IMG/VR virus record: IMGVR_UViG_3300020496_000004
Coordinates: 1 to 21,855 of that record
DNA: 21,855 nt
Strand: one strand, 5' to 3'
Origin: a virus
Below are positions 11,669-19,907 of the stretch, piece by piece (positions within the stretch are counted from its first letter, which is position 1; every line of letters starts with the position of its first letter). The notes beneath the pieces are model-generated. The model was not told the DNA's origin. It searched no databases and was given only the letters and a program-made list of their open reading frames with translations. The translations under genes were made by a program, and so were the position numbers.

Positions 11669-11940
11669 TACTTAAACTTTTTTAGAGCCTTAAGGTCTAC
11701 TGCCATTTCCAAACGAGCCGTACTTGCTGCATTACTGCTATCGCTCTTACGCACCATTTCATACAAGCTGCCTATCTTTTCGTCTTGCTTTTCGTTACGC
11801 TTTGCATTGTCGATATACAAGTAACTAATACCGCAGATACATAAAAATAGCATACCAACGACAGGGTTCTTGCTAAACTCTTTAAATGAAATAGGTAACG
11901 GGTTAGCCGATACGCTTACGCTTTTTGCTGCTTTTGCCAT
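11668..11940 (-). CDS. Single-TM protein (i-spanin candidate)
   Basis: A 90-residue protein with a basic N-terminal part (MAKAAKSVSVSANPLP), one TM helix around residues 28-46 (VVGMLFLCICGISYLYI) and a charged helical C-terminus (NAKRNEKQDEKIGSLYEMVR). By the positive-inside rule the N-terminus is cytoplasmic and the helix faces the periplasm, as in i-spanins. The coiled coil is shorter than usual. It sits between two lipoprotein genes, one base from each neighbour. A holin accessory or structural role is also possible. Confidence 0.55.
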   Translation of the reverse strand: MAKAAKSVSVSANPLPISFKEFSKNPVVGMLFLCICGISYLYIDNAKRNEKQDEKIGSLYEMVRKSDSSNAASTARLEMAVDLKALKKFK

Positions 11941-11941
11941 A

Positions 11942-12373
11942 TTATTTACGTTTCCAAAAGAATAAGATTAGCGTAATTATCAATATAAGCGCAATTAGAG
12001 CCTTATAGAATTCGCTGAATGACTTATCCTTAGTTTTAGTTATCTTCGAAATTTGGGTACTTTCTGTGCGATTAAGAGCCATTGAGTCCGTCTTGGTCTG
12101 CTTACTATCCGTTTGTTTCTCTTTTGTGCCTCTTGTGTAGGTTTCCGTGTACTTAGGAATAGTTATCATACTATCCTTGGTAACCCACAAAGTATCGTAG
12201 TAAGTAATGGTCTTGGTAAAATACTCCTCTTTTTCTACTATTTTAGTTACGCTATCTAAAACGACTACACGCACCGAGTCAAAGGTTTTCACAACAGTGC
12301 TATCTAAACGCTCCGATGCCTTCTTTACAGAAGCACACGAAGTAAGTAATAAGGCTAAAAGAATTAATCTCAT
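11942..12373 (-). CDS. u-spanin candidate: lipoprotein with C-terminal TM
   Basis: The 143-residue protein has both membrane anchors of a one-component spanin. The N-terminus MRLILLALLLTSC is a lipoprotein signal with the lipobox LTSC (Cys13), and the C-terminus has a TM helix (ALIALILIITLILFFW) followed by KRK. In between lie about 100 residues rich in Ser/Thr/Lys, beta-prone rather than coiled coil, as described for u-spanins. Such proteins fuse outer and inner membranes in the last step of lysis. The start overlaps the stop of the 56-residue TM protein by four bases (ATGA). This is the best spanin candidate in the window. Confidence 0.7.
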   Translation of the reverse strand: MRLILLALLLTSCASVKKASERLDSTVVKTFDSVRVVVLDSVTKIVEKEEYFTKTITYYDTLWVTKDSMITIPKYTETYTRGTKEKQTDSKQTKTDSMALNRTESTQISKITKTKDKSFSEFYKALIALILIITLILFFWKRK

Positions 12374-12540
12374 TTTAGTTTCTTATTCATTTTGTAGTAG
12401 TAGCGAATAGCCATTGCTCCAGAAACAATAGCCACCAAACTTGCAATCAATGTGAATAGTGGTTGAATACTTGTAATGCTTATTGTAGCACTTACTACTG
12501 AAACGATTGTTGATTGGTCTGCTTGGTGGTTACTTTCCAT
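12370..12540 (-). CDS. Small TM protein at the head of the lysis block
   Basis: A 56-codon gene starts directly after the preceding stop (TAAATG) and ends in an ATGA overlap with the u-spanin-like gene, strong signs of real translation. The product has a polar N-terminus (MESNHQADQS), a hydrophobic region from about residue 11 to 46 (TIVSVVSATISITSI, then FTLIASLVAIVSGAMAI) that could form one or two helices, and a basic end (YYYKMNKKLK). Size and position suggest a small holin, pinholin or antiholin. Its function is inferred from topology and place only. Confidence 0.65.
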   Translation of the reverse strand: MESNHQADQSTIVSVVSATISITSIQPLFTLIASLVAIVSGAMAIRYYYKMNKKLK

Positions 12541-12927
12541 TTATAGTTCGATGTCTTCTTGTTTGTTAAATTCGATGCCAGTAGTCCAATCTTCTAAGAA
12601 AGTAAAGTCCTCGAGACCTTGTGGATTGACTACGTTAATTATTACAAAGTCAAATTCTTTATCATTTAAGGCTTCAATATCTTTAGTAAGCTTCTTGATG
12701 CCTTCTTTAGAATACTTGTAATTTCCTTTGTCGTCTAAAAGTAAGCAGTCCTTATCGTCGGTTTGAGCATTGTCTAAACGCAAGATTTCAACTTCGGCTT
12801 GATAGTCCTCGTGATAGGCTTTAACCTTCTCGTAGATTTTAAAAAGCTTCTTTTGTGTCTTTGTGTCCTGGTTTCCGATTACGACATTAATGCTGCTTAC
12901 TAATTGTAATAGTTGTTTGTATTTCAT
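12541..12927 (-). CDS. Hypothetical phage protein (DUF1617-like pattern)
   Basis: A 128-residue soluble, acidic and mostly helical protein. The N-terminus is helical (LFKIYEKVKAYHEDYQAEVE) and the middle DDKGNYKYSKEGIKKLTKDI leads to a short strand region (DKEFDFVIINVVN). The layout recalls DUF1617-like phage proteins that lie downstream of tail genes, but the match is from memory and weak. It starts just after a promoter-like sequence and ends directly before the 56-residue TM gene, so it would be the first gene of a lysis transcript. Confidence 0.55.
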   Translation of the reverse strand: MKYKQLLQLVSSINVVIGNQDTKTQKKLFKIYEKVKAYHEDYQAEVEILRLDNAQTDDKDCLLLDDKGNYKYSKEGIKKLTKDIEALNDKEFDFVIINVVNPQGLEDFTFLEDWTTGIEFNKQEDIEL

Positions 12928-12941
12928 TGTTTAAATTTTTG

Positions 12942-12976
12942 TAAAGATATATAGATTTTATTTATCCCACGGCAAA
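12942..12976 (-). promoter_or_regulatory. Possible Bacteroidetes-type promoter ahead of the lysis block
   Basis: On the minus strand TTTG (12976-12973) is followed by 23 bases and TATCTTTA (12949-12942), one base off TAnnTTTG. The spacing is at the upper limit. The predicted start lies about 10 bases before the ATG at 12927. Confidence 0.35.
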
Positions 12977-13287
12977 GGTAAATTTACAATGGGTGGGTTC
13001 TTAAGGTTCTCGATTTGAGTATCTAAGTTTAACTCCATAGCTTCTACATCGTTTCCTGCAATTAACCACTCGCATACTTGGTCGAAGGTTAAATCGTCAT
13101 AAGCAGTAAAGTCCGTGTCCAAAGGTGTAGCGCAACCCATTGCTCCGTAAACCTCAGCGTTGTAAGTTTTATCTCCGTCTACTTGTTCTGCTTGATAACG
13201 CCAATGAATTGTTTTTACTACATCGGTTAAACCATCTTCGCTCGGTGCGGTGTCCATTTGCGATACTACCCATTTGTAAGTTGTCAT
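12958..13287 (-). CDS. DUF7936-like phage protein
   Basis: This 109-residue protein begins MTTYKWVVSQMDTAPSEDGL and has DVVKTIHWRYQAEQVDGD, TYNAEVYGAMGC and a Trp-containing acidic helix (LTFDQVCEWLIAGNDVEAME). This is the pattern I know as DUF7936, short beta-rich proteins encoded next to phage tail fibre genes. Its function is unknown; a fibre-associated or assembly role is suggested by the position directly after the 1020-residue fibre gene. The leader AATAAATAAAATAAAATAAT before the start is A-rich with no Shine-Dalgarno. Confidence 0.75.
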   Translation of the reverse strand: MTTYKWVVSQMDTAPSEDGLTDVVKTIHWRYQAEQVDGDKTYNAEVYGAMGCATPLDTDFTAYDDLTFDQVCEWLIAGNDVEAMELNLDTQIENLKNPPIVNLPLPWDK

Positions 13288-13305
13288 ATTATTTTATTTT
13301 ATTTA

Positions 13306-16300
13306 TTATACAATCATTAAAACTCCTGCTGCTACATATAAATCTCCACTTGATAATCCTGCACTTGATGTTGGTAAGCTTCCCATATTAATTCTTCCAC
13401 TATTTTTTACTCCTAATAAGTTAGAGCCGGATGAATTTCTAAATAAAGCTGCATAGTTATTAGAACTTGTGTCTTTTCCTGAAACAAATAATCTTACAGA
13501 AGCATCTCCTGTATTTCCAATTCCTATATCCCCCCCACTTGTTATGCGCATACGTTCGGTGTTGTTCGTAGCAAATTGCATTTCCGCATTTTCTGTATGC
13601 CATAAAAAAGCCTGACTTGATGTGCCAACACCAACCTCGAAACCATCATTTCCTGAAGCAGTAGAAGTAAATCTTGCTGCACCTTCTGTTCCGTTAATAT
13701 GTAATGGTCTTTGTGGTGAACTTGTACCTATACCTACATTTCCGCCACTTGGATTAATTAATAAATTATCTACACCTGTACCAGATGTTAATGCTTGAAT
13801 GTAACCAACATTGCCGGCAGTATCATAACCAATTCTTAATTGCTTATTGGTATTTGTATTTCCTCTTATATAAAGTTGCGTGTTGTTTGTTGCACTCCTA
13901 TCCCAATCTGATTGAATAATAGTTGTAATTCCAGAAGATTGACTGAATGTTCCACTTGTTGCCGTTACACTACTTGAGAATGTAGCTGCTCCTGTACCTG
14001 CAATAGTTAAAGCATTTACCGCAGTACCAGCAGTACGCATTCTAAAACGCATAACTGCTCCTGTACTATCATAGCTATTATCAAAACTTAAAGTAGTATC
14101 TCCATCAGCAGCATAACTTATTACGCCACGATAAGCAGCAGTGTTTCCTAATGATATTGCACCTGATGCGGAGTTTGCTCCACTCGTAGACCAACCGCTA
14201 AATATACCTTGAAAAGTACTTGCGTTTACAAACCTTCCCGTACCTGTTACATCAAGTTTATATGTATCATTAGTGTTTCCTATTGATAAATTACCTGAAG
14301 CGTTAAGACGCATAGCCTCTGAGCCACCAGAAATAAATCTTAAATAATTACCTGTTCCTATGCCACCGATATTAGTTCTAACTGTATTATTATCGTAAGA
14401 AAAAAGACCATAAACAGTTGATGAATTTGTTTCGCTCCTTACGTATAATGCACTTCCCGATGTTCCTTGAATATCTAATGCTTTACCATAGCTTAATGTA
14501 TCACTCGGTGTAACTCCTAATCCTAAATTGCCTGAAGCGGTTAAGGTTAATCTTGTAGTATTGCTTGTAACAAATACTAAATCACTTGCTGATGCAACTT
14601 GTATAGCTGCTTTGTTTGTGTCATAAGCTGACCTTAAATAAACATCTGCTCCACCTGTTTCTTTTAAATATACATAACCACCTGCGATTTTTAATTTTGC
14701 ACCTTCCGAATTAGTAGTAGCACCAATTAAAATATTTCCACTATTATCAAAAATTGCGCTATCTCCTATTGTACTTGCACCTGTAAACTTAGGTAGGTAG
14801 TTTGTAGTACCGCTTCCCGTTACTGGATTGGTTAAAGCGTTTTGCTTGTTGTTAAACGTAGTCCAATCGGTGCTACTTAAATATCCATTAGTAGAGCCAC
14901 TCGCTTGTGCTATGCTAATTACATTTGAAGTAATAGATAGTGGACTTGTAGCACTTGTAATTCTTAAACTATATGCAGTATTCCAATTCGTAGCACTTGC
15001 AATATAGGCATCGGCTAAATCAGTAGTTAAATGTAACTCGCTTAATAGTGTAACACCACCCGTAATAGATGCAGCGTTTCCGCTTCCCGAACTCTTAACA
15101 ACAGTTAAAGCCTCTCCGCTACCGCCCTTAGTAATTGATGCAGCAACTCCGCTACCGCTTGAATGATTAATTACTAAATTTTTAGCAAGTAAAGTATGAG
15201 TTCCTAAATCTACGTTAGCCGTTGCACCCGTGTACGGAACGTAACCCGTAGCACTTGCACCACCGATGTCGCTTAATAACTCCGCACCCGTTCTATATTT
15301 AATAACTCCGCTATCGCTTACTAAAAACTTATCCGTATCGGTAGTAGCGTTTGGTATGTTGTTAATCTGCACTCTACCATCTCCCCATACAAAAAAGTAC
15401 TCACTTGTAGAACTTGCATTTTGTATTCTTAAAGCAATATCACTTGCGTTAGTACCTGCTACAATCAAAGCACCATAAGACAATCCCGTTGTTTGACTTC
15501 CGTTAAACTGCCAAGCAAACTGACCATCGGAAGGGTTATTATTGTAAATAACACTTCCTGTATCGTATATATTGCTATTAATTATTTCTCCGCTTGTAAA
15601 ACTCCATTTAGTAACACTGTTTATAGTTCCCGTTCCTGTTACTAAAGAAGTAGGGAAGTTAGCAAGTGTACCATTACCTCGAATGTATTGTGATGTAGTA
15701 CCGCTAAACGCTAAAGCTAAAGTTCCGCTTGTAGTTAAAGGACTACCCGATACGCTTATCGCATCGCCACCAACTGTTAATGCTACGCTTGTTACAGTAC
15801 CTACTGCTCCGCTTGAACGCTGCCAGATAGTACCTGAATAGATCACATAATCGCCCACCGCAAAACTAATCGCACCTGCTCCGAAGTTTACGCTACCTGC
15901 TGCATTACAAATATAAACATCTCCCGTGTCGCCCGTTCCGTTTGCAAGTGTTGGGGTGTTAGTCGCTGCACTCCAAGTTCCTTTATATTCCATAATAGAA
16001 CTTGGTAGCTGACTAATAGGAACTTTACCTTGACTATCCAATGAAGCATAACCATTAGCGTTGCCCTTTTCACTTCTTAATTGGTAAGTATCTAATAAAG
16101 CTTGTGAAGGAAACACCTCTACATAAGCACTGCCACTCCATAAATAAAGTTTTTGCGTGTCTTTAGCACAATAGATCACGTTAATATCGCCCGTTGCAGG
16201 GAACCCTGCAAGGTTACTATAAAACGAAACCGCACCGCTAAATATCGCACCTAATTGAGCAAGTGTAATCTTCTTACTTACTCCTGTTGTCGGGTCGCCT

Positions 16301-16368
16301 ATAATAGTTAAATCGGTGCTAACTGGTGCTAACTCGGTAGCTAATTGGTTAATCTTTTTTCCTATCAT
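13306..16368 (-). CDS. Tail fibre or adhesin, 1020 residues
   Basis: The largest gene in the window. The N-terminus (MIGKKINQLATELAPVSTDL, then ITLAQLGAIFSG) is typical of virion attachment regions of Bacteroidetes and cyanobacterial phage fibres, followed by YCAKDTQKLYLWSGSAYVEV. The body is low-complexity Ser/Gly/Thr-rich beta sequence, including a SVALTVGGDAISVSGSPLTT-type module. The C-terminal 450 residues carry repeated units of the type GNLGLGVTPSDTLSYG, GNLSIGNTNDTYKLDVTG and GNVGIGTSSPQRPLHING, consistent with a trimeric beta-helix shaft. It ends in a LPTSSAGLSSGDLYVA motif and VLMIV. No S74 chaperone domain is seen. It is likely to bind the host cell surface. Confidence 0.85.
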   Translation of the reverse strand: MIGKKINQLATELAPVSTDLTIIGDPTTGVSKKITLAQLGAIFSGAVSFYSNLAGFPATGDINVIYCAKDTQKLYLWSGSAYVEVFPSQALLDTYQLRSEKGNANGYASLDSQGKVPISQLPSSIMEYKGTWSAATNTPTLANGTGDTGDVYICNAAGSVNFGAGAISFAVGDYVIYSGTIWQRSSGAVGTVTSVALTVGGDAISVSGSPLTTSGTLALAFSGTTSQYIRGNGTLANFPTSLVTGTGTINSVTKWSFTSGEIINSNIYDTGSVIYNNNPSDGQFAWQFNGSQTTGLSYGALIVAGTNASDIALRIQNASSTSEYFFVWGDGRVQINNIPNATTDTDKFLVSDSGVIKYRTGAELLSDIGGASATGYVPYTGATANVDLGTHTLLAKNLVINHSSGSGVAASITKGGSGEALTVVKSSGSGNAASITGGVTLLSELHLTTDLADAYIASATNWNTAYSLRITSATSPLSITSNVISIAQASGSTNGYLSSTDWTTFNNKQNALTNPVTGSGTTNYLPKFTGASTIGDSAIFDNSGNILIGATTNSEGAKLKIAGGYVYLKETGGADVYLRSAYDTNKAAIQVASASDLVFVTSNTTRLTLTASGNLGLGVTPSDTLSYGKALDIQGTSGSALYVRSETNSSTVYGLFSYDNNTVRTNIGGIGTGNYLRFISGGSEAMRLNASGNLSIGNTNDTYKLDVTGTGRFVNASTFQGIFSGWSTSGANSASGAISLGNTAAYRGVISYAADGDTTLSFDNSYDSTGAVMRFRMRTAGTAVNALTIAGTGAATFSSSVTATSGTFSQSSGITTIIQSDWDRSATNNTQLYIRGNTNTNKQLRIGYDTAGNVGYIQALTSGTGVDNLLINPSGGNVGIGTSSPQRPLHINGTEGAARFTSTASGNDGFEVGVGTSSQAFLWHTENAEMQFATNNTERMRITSGGDIGIGNTGDASVRLFVSGKDTSSNNYAALFRNSSGSNLLGVKNSGRINMGSLPTSSAGLSSGDLYVAAGVLMIV

Positions 16369-16369
16369 T

Positions 16370-16813
16370 TTAGTATGTATAAATAGAAGGCACTTGGCAT
16401 CTATCGTTTAAGTAAGGTAATTCCATTGTAATATCTATCTTAACTCCGGCAAGATAGTCAGGGTCGCTCTCGGTAAAGTAAGTCAAAGGAGCGGTGTCGC
16501 CAATATCCCAAATTGCTTTAGGATAACGTAACTGAGCAACTATGTCTTGACCGACTAAAGTCATATCGCTTAGTACTTCGGTTTCGTTTGTCTCTTCCAT
16601 TAACATTCTGTCCATAAAATAAAGGCTAAAATTATAAGTAATATTTTTAGCGTTTATAGTAGCACCTGTTAAAGTGTAGAACATAGCAGGGTAAGTAACC
16701 TCGCCATTGCTTAAACGTTCCCACACATCTCCGAAGTAAACAAAGTTAATTTGTTCGTGGTCGTTTCCGAGTGTTGTTATTTGTTTGACTATTTGGTTTA
16801 ACGTCAGGCTCAT
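16370..16813 (-). CDS. Head-tail joining or tail-completion protein
   Basis: A 147-residue protein of mixed alpha/beta pattern: an N-terminal helix (LNQIVKQITTLGNDHEQIN), a strand region with YPAMFYTLTGA, NITYNFSLYFMDRMLMEETN and a helical EVLSDMTLVGQDIVAQL, then a beta end. The organisation and position between the DUF6712-like protein and the fibre match neck or tail-terminator proteins of Bacteroidetes phages. I recognise the shape rather than a specific signature. Its start lies one base from the next gene's frame and overlaps a possible 43-codon gene. Confidence 0.6.
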   Translation of the reverse strand: MSLTLNQIVKQITTLGNDHEQINFVYFGDVWERLSNGEVTYPAMFYTLTGATINAKNITYNFSLYFMDRMLMEETNETEVLSDMTLVGQDIVAQLRYPKAIWDIGDTAPLTYFTESDPDYLAGVKIDITMELPYLNDRCQVPSIYTY

Positions 16814-16877
16814 TCTTAATTTTTTCTAAATAAACACGAAGCTTATTTTGGTTTTTTATTGTTGTTACTTTACTCAT
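16746..16877 (-). CDS. Possible 43-codon basic peptide gene
   Basis: An ATG two bases after the DUF6712-like stop opens 43 codons ending in TAA. The peptide is Lys/Arg/Asn-rich (start MSKVTTIKNQNKLRVYLEKI, end NNNTRKRPRTN). The last 68 bases overlap the next gene in another frame. Tight spacing favours translation, whereas the lack of any motif and the overlap argue against it. Confidence 0.3.
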   Translation of the reverse strand: MSKVTTIKNQNKLRVYLEKIKNEPDVKPNSQTNNNTRKRPRTN

Positions 16878-16879
16878 AA

Positions 16880-17461
16880 TTAGCAATCGCTACAACCTCT
16901 ATTCCCTTGATAAAGTTCCTCGAAGCTTTTACCTGCGCAGCAATCAAAATCGCCTAACCAAATGCTCGTTGTATAAGCATCGTTCTCAGGGTGTATTGCA
17001 TCAATGCCACTTCCAGGATTAAGGTACTCAGGATAAAGTGTTGAATATTCTTTTAGATATTTAATCATTCTTTGCTTATAGAACTCCGCTCTTGCCTTAT
17101 ATCTATTCGCCACGTCAATCATATCCTGCATAGAAGGGTTCTCGGTATTCTCGCCACTCTTTCTTAACAAGCCTTTGTTATAGAATTGATAAGACAAACC
17201 CATTGGCAATTCACTAAGTACATAATGCACTAAAGTATCTGCTATGTATTGATCTAATAAGATAACCTCGTTTGCGTTTAAGTTGTTTGCCGTAATACCT
17301 GCTTGTAAACGATTGTACAAAGCACTACCAAGCGCAGGTAAGATATACATATCTTGTGCGGTCTTAATCTCAGGCAATACAAGTTTTTCGTCTACGTTAG
17401 CGTGTAAGCCAGACCTGTCTTTAATATTCTGTACGCTTATAAATAATGTGTTTAAGCTCAT
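16880..17461 (-). CDS. DUF6712-like head protein (connector)
   Basis: The 193-residue protein shows the DUF6712 pattern: FISVQNIKDRSGLHANVDEK, then IKTAQDMYILPALGSALYNR and YIADTLVHYVLSELPMGLSY with a helical end VANRYKARAEFYKQRMIKYL. These proteins sit between the portal and the tail in Bacteroidetes phages and are likely head-completion/adaptor proteins. Here the C-terminus carries a cluster of Cys residues (Cys174, Cys175, Cys190, Cys193), which is unusual and may bind metal. The gene begins three bases after the portal stop. Confidence 0.78.
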   Translation of the reverse strand: MSLNTLFISVQNIKDRSGLHANVDEKLVLPEIKTAQDMYILPALGSALYNRLQAGITANNLNANEVILLDQYIADTLVHYVLSELPMGLSYQFYNKGLLRKSGENTENPSMQDMIDVANRYKARAEFYKQRMIKYLKEYSTLYPEYLNPGSGIDAIHPENDAYTTSIWLGDFDCCAGKSFEELYQGNRGCSDC

Positions 17462-17464
17462 TTC

Positions 17465-19441
17465 TTATTTTCTTTTAACTATGTTTGACTTCCACTCGTG
17501 TCTGCAACTTGGACTATGTGTGTTTGTTCCTGGCTTAGTATACCAACCGCCTCTTCTATCCCATACAGAATAGCCAAGCCTTGCACTCATCATTTCTATT
17601 TCGCTACGGCTATAAAACTTATTAGCGGTTACTAAATATTTGCAAAAAGGTCTGCTTGTATCTAAATCGCCATCGTTAAAACCTGCTTTCCACTCGTAAG
17701 AATAACGAATTAATATCTGCGTAGTTTGTGGCTTTATAGCTTCAACAATTTGACCAATAGGAGCAGTTAATTGCCTTTCGATAATAACGTTACTATCAAT
17801 GCCCTTGCCTTGCTTTACTTCACTTGTCTTAATAAACCCCTTCTCAATTAATAAATCAATAACACGCTTAACCGCACCTATATCTTCTTTCAAAGTGTCA
17901 GCAATTACCTCAGGGGTAATACGCTTATCCTTAACAATTAAATCTAAAATATTAGATTGTAACTGCGATACATCTGCAAACATTTCAAAGTCCTTATCGT
18001 CGCTAAATCTTGATTTGCTTTTAAATACTTCGTAACCGCTTCTATCTTCTCCAAACTCAAAGAAAACCTGAAAATCGGTTTCGTTAAATTCTAATTCCTC
18101 TGCACCTAACCAAGTAGAAACTTCCTCGTCGCTTAAAGCATATCCACCTTTAAGCATAGAACTTGCTTGTTCTCTTGTTATCTTTCCCTTATTAAAATCT
18201 CTAATAATACGCTGCATATTTTGCCACTCACGACCTTTTAAGCCTTTAATATGCTCGTTCACACTTAAAGGACTTGCTGCCATTGGCTGCTCTGTTTCTG
18301 CAACTATTCCGTATTGTGTAGGGTCAATTCCTAACTTCTCTAATATCCACTCTTTTGGTGCAACTTGTAAAATAACATTTTCGCTAAAGTCAATTCCAAT
18401 AGGGTCTACTGGTTGAAGCTTCAACTCTTCGGTTACACCTGCATATTGTCCAAGCATATTAAATACACCCTCAATCTGCATTTGCTTATAGCGTACATAG
18501 GTGTTATTAAATATCTCGTAACTATCTCTAAGTTGTTGTCTGTTGCCTAATTGACCAGGAACTGCAATACCAAATAAGTCAGGACTTGTAATCTGGTGTC
18601 CGCTAAATATGTTAGTTTGAATTAACTCGTCTACACGCCCGAAGTCCTCTTTAGTTAGATCACTTGCACCCAAATCATCAACAATAGGCTTACGGGTTAA
18701 ATCGTTTACAAAAGCAAGTAAATACTTCTTGCCGTCTGCACCCGTGTACATATTGTCAAATTGTCTGCTAACAAGTCGCTTTTCCTCTGGGCTTGGCTCT
18801 CCGTTTGGTAAAGTAATAAGTTTACTTGCAGAAAACCCTGTTTGAGCATTACCTAAAACGTGCTTACTTACTTCTACATCACTTTCGATGTAGTTAAGTG
18901 CACCGAAATAACCAGGAAGGCTATATACGTTCATTCCTGGGCGATACTCCTTTACATAAAGTATCTGCACACCTTGTGGGTTAGCAGGGTTAAACGCACT
19001 ATAAACTTCAGCTTTTTCTTGGTTGCGTGTAGCTTTCCAATCGTCTTTATACCAAAACTGCGTATTGTCTTTATTGGTTCTAATCTTTGTATAATCACAA
19101 TGCCACAACTCAGCAACTTGACCGCCCATAACACTCCAAATAACTTGAATATAAGCACCGCCAAATAGTTCTAAATCTAAAGCAACCTTTTTAGTTAGGT
19201 CGTTAAGGGTTTCCTCTCTATTAACTTTTTGAACAATCGCTTGTTCTCCTGCCCAACCATTGCCGACAATGTAGTTTACCTTGCCTCTAATAATAGCGTT
19301 GTGCTTTGCAGATTTGTTAAATAGGTCTAATAGGTATTGCGGATAGTCATTGTTTTGACCATACTGCATATACCCTTCGCCTTTTTTCTCTTTATATTCC
19401 GGTTGCTTTGCTTCCGCAAATGTCAATACTTGTATTTCCAT
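17465..19441 (-). CDS. Portal protein fused to wHTH and MuF-like C-terminal domains
   Basis: The first 430 residues are a portal of Bacteroidetes-phage type, for example GQNNDYPQYLLDLFNKSAKH, IIRGKVNYIVGNGWAG and LELFGGAYIQVIW. The DNA-packaging portal forms the dodecameric head vertex. A winged helix-turn-helix lies at residues 490-540 (DVSQLQSNILDLIVKDKRIT, then DIGAVKRVIDLLIEKGFI). From about 579 to the end is a Cys600-containing module ending in RRGGWYTKPG and SPSCRHEW, which resembles the C-terminal domain of MuF-type minor head proteins. The fusion is consistent with what I recall from related phages. The gene's start overlaps the preceding stop by one base. Confidence 0.85.
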   Translation of the reverse strand: MEIQVLTFAEAKQPEYKEKKGEGYMQYGQNNDYPQYLLDLFNKSAKHNAIIRGKVNYIVGNGWAGEQAIVQKVNREETLNDLTKKVALDLELFGGAYIQVIWSVMGGQVAELWHCDYTKIRTNKDNTQFWYKDDWKATRNQEKAEVYSAFNPANPQGVQILYVKEYRPGMNVYSLPGYFGALNYIESDVEVSKHVLGNAQTGFSASKLITLPNGEPSPEEKRLVSRQFDNMYTGADGKKYLLAFVNDLTRKPIVDDLGASDLTKEDFGRVDELIQTNIFSGHQITSPDLFGIAVPGQLGNRQQLRDSYEIFNNTYVRYKQMQIEGVFNMLGQYAGVTEELKLQPVDPIGIDFSENVILQVAPKEWILEKLGIDPTQYGIVAETEQPMAASPLSVNEHIKGLKGREWQNMQRIIRDFNKGKITREQASSMLKGGYALSDEEVSTWLGAEELEFNETDFQVFFEFGEDRSGYEVFKSKSRFSDDKDFEMFADVSQLQSNILDLIVKDKRITPEVIADTLKEDIGAVKRVIDLLIEKGFIKTSEVKQGKGIDSNVIIERQLTAPIGQIVEAIKPQTTQILIRYSYEWKAGFNDGDLDTSRPFCKYLVTANKFYSRSEIEMMSARLGYSVWDRRGGWYTKPGTNTHSPSCRHEWKSNIVKRK

Positions 19442-19815
19442 TATTGTCTAATTGTGAATGTGCTTGTTGTTTCGTATTCCGTGAATGCTATAGTTGTACC
19501 CTCGAGTTCCATAATGCCGCTTTCAAGCAGGTTTAAGCCTGTCGGGTCTGTGTTGGTAGTACTTGTTTGCTCGTAAATTGTGTAGGTGTATTGCCCGTTT
19601 AAAGAGGTATTAAAGTAGCTATTAACTACAATAGTGAACTCGTTGTACCTTTCCTTGTAAGCACTTATGTCCGTATTGTTTAGCTTAACAAATTTGATGT
19701 CCGTATTTGTTGATCTATTCTCAAAAATAAATAGATAGTTAGGACTTGTTAAAAGCTGCTTCTCAGTCAAGGTAAGTATTATGTTTTGGGTTTGCCCCTT
19801 AATTAATCTTATCAC
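19441..19815 (-). CDS. Small conserved-type structural protein (124 residues)
   Basis: A 124-residue beta-rich protein: IRLIKGQTQNIILTLTEKQL, PNYLFIFENRSTN, EFTIVVNSYFNTSLNGQYTY and a C-terminal EYETTSTFTIRQ. It has no signal peptide or TM segment. I recall closely similar short proteins encoded with capsid and portal genes in Bacteroidetes phages, where the function is unknown; a head-decoration or adaptor role is possible. Its promoter region follows the terminator at 19851-19882, so it may begin a new transcript with the portal. Confidence 0.65.
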   Translation of the reverse strand: MIRLIKGQTQNIILTLTEKQLLTSPNYLFIFENRSTNTDIKFVKLNNTDISAYKERYNEFTIVVNSYFNTSLNGQYTYTIYEQTSTTNTDPTGLNLLESGIMELEGTTIAFTEYETTSTFTIRQ

Positions 19816-19850
19816 AACTATAAATATAAAGTATAGCGATTGTTTGCAAA

Positions 19851-19882
19851 ATAAAAAACCCCCGCCTAATTAAAGACGAGGG
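19851..19882 (-). terminator. Rho-independent terminator after the 173-residue gene
   Basis: On the minus strand CCCTCGTC (19882-19875) pairs with GGCGGGGG (19866-19859) over eight pairs, two of them G-U, around a TTTAATTA loop. TTTTTT follows directly, then ATTTTG. It lies 25 bases after the stop of the 173-residue protein gene. Confidence 0.85.
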
Positions 19883-19907
19883 CATCTATATACAAAACCA
19901 AAACAAC

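Noticed and set aside
15572-15841. Plus-strand frame of 89 codons inside the fibre gene
   Set aside because: It is an antisense shadow of the repetitive Ser/Gly/Thr-rich fibre sequence and has no motif.
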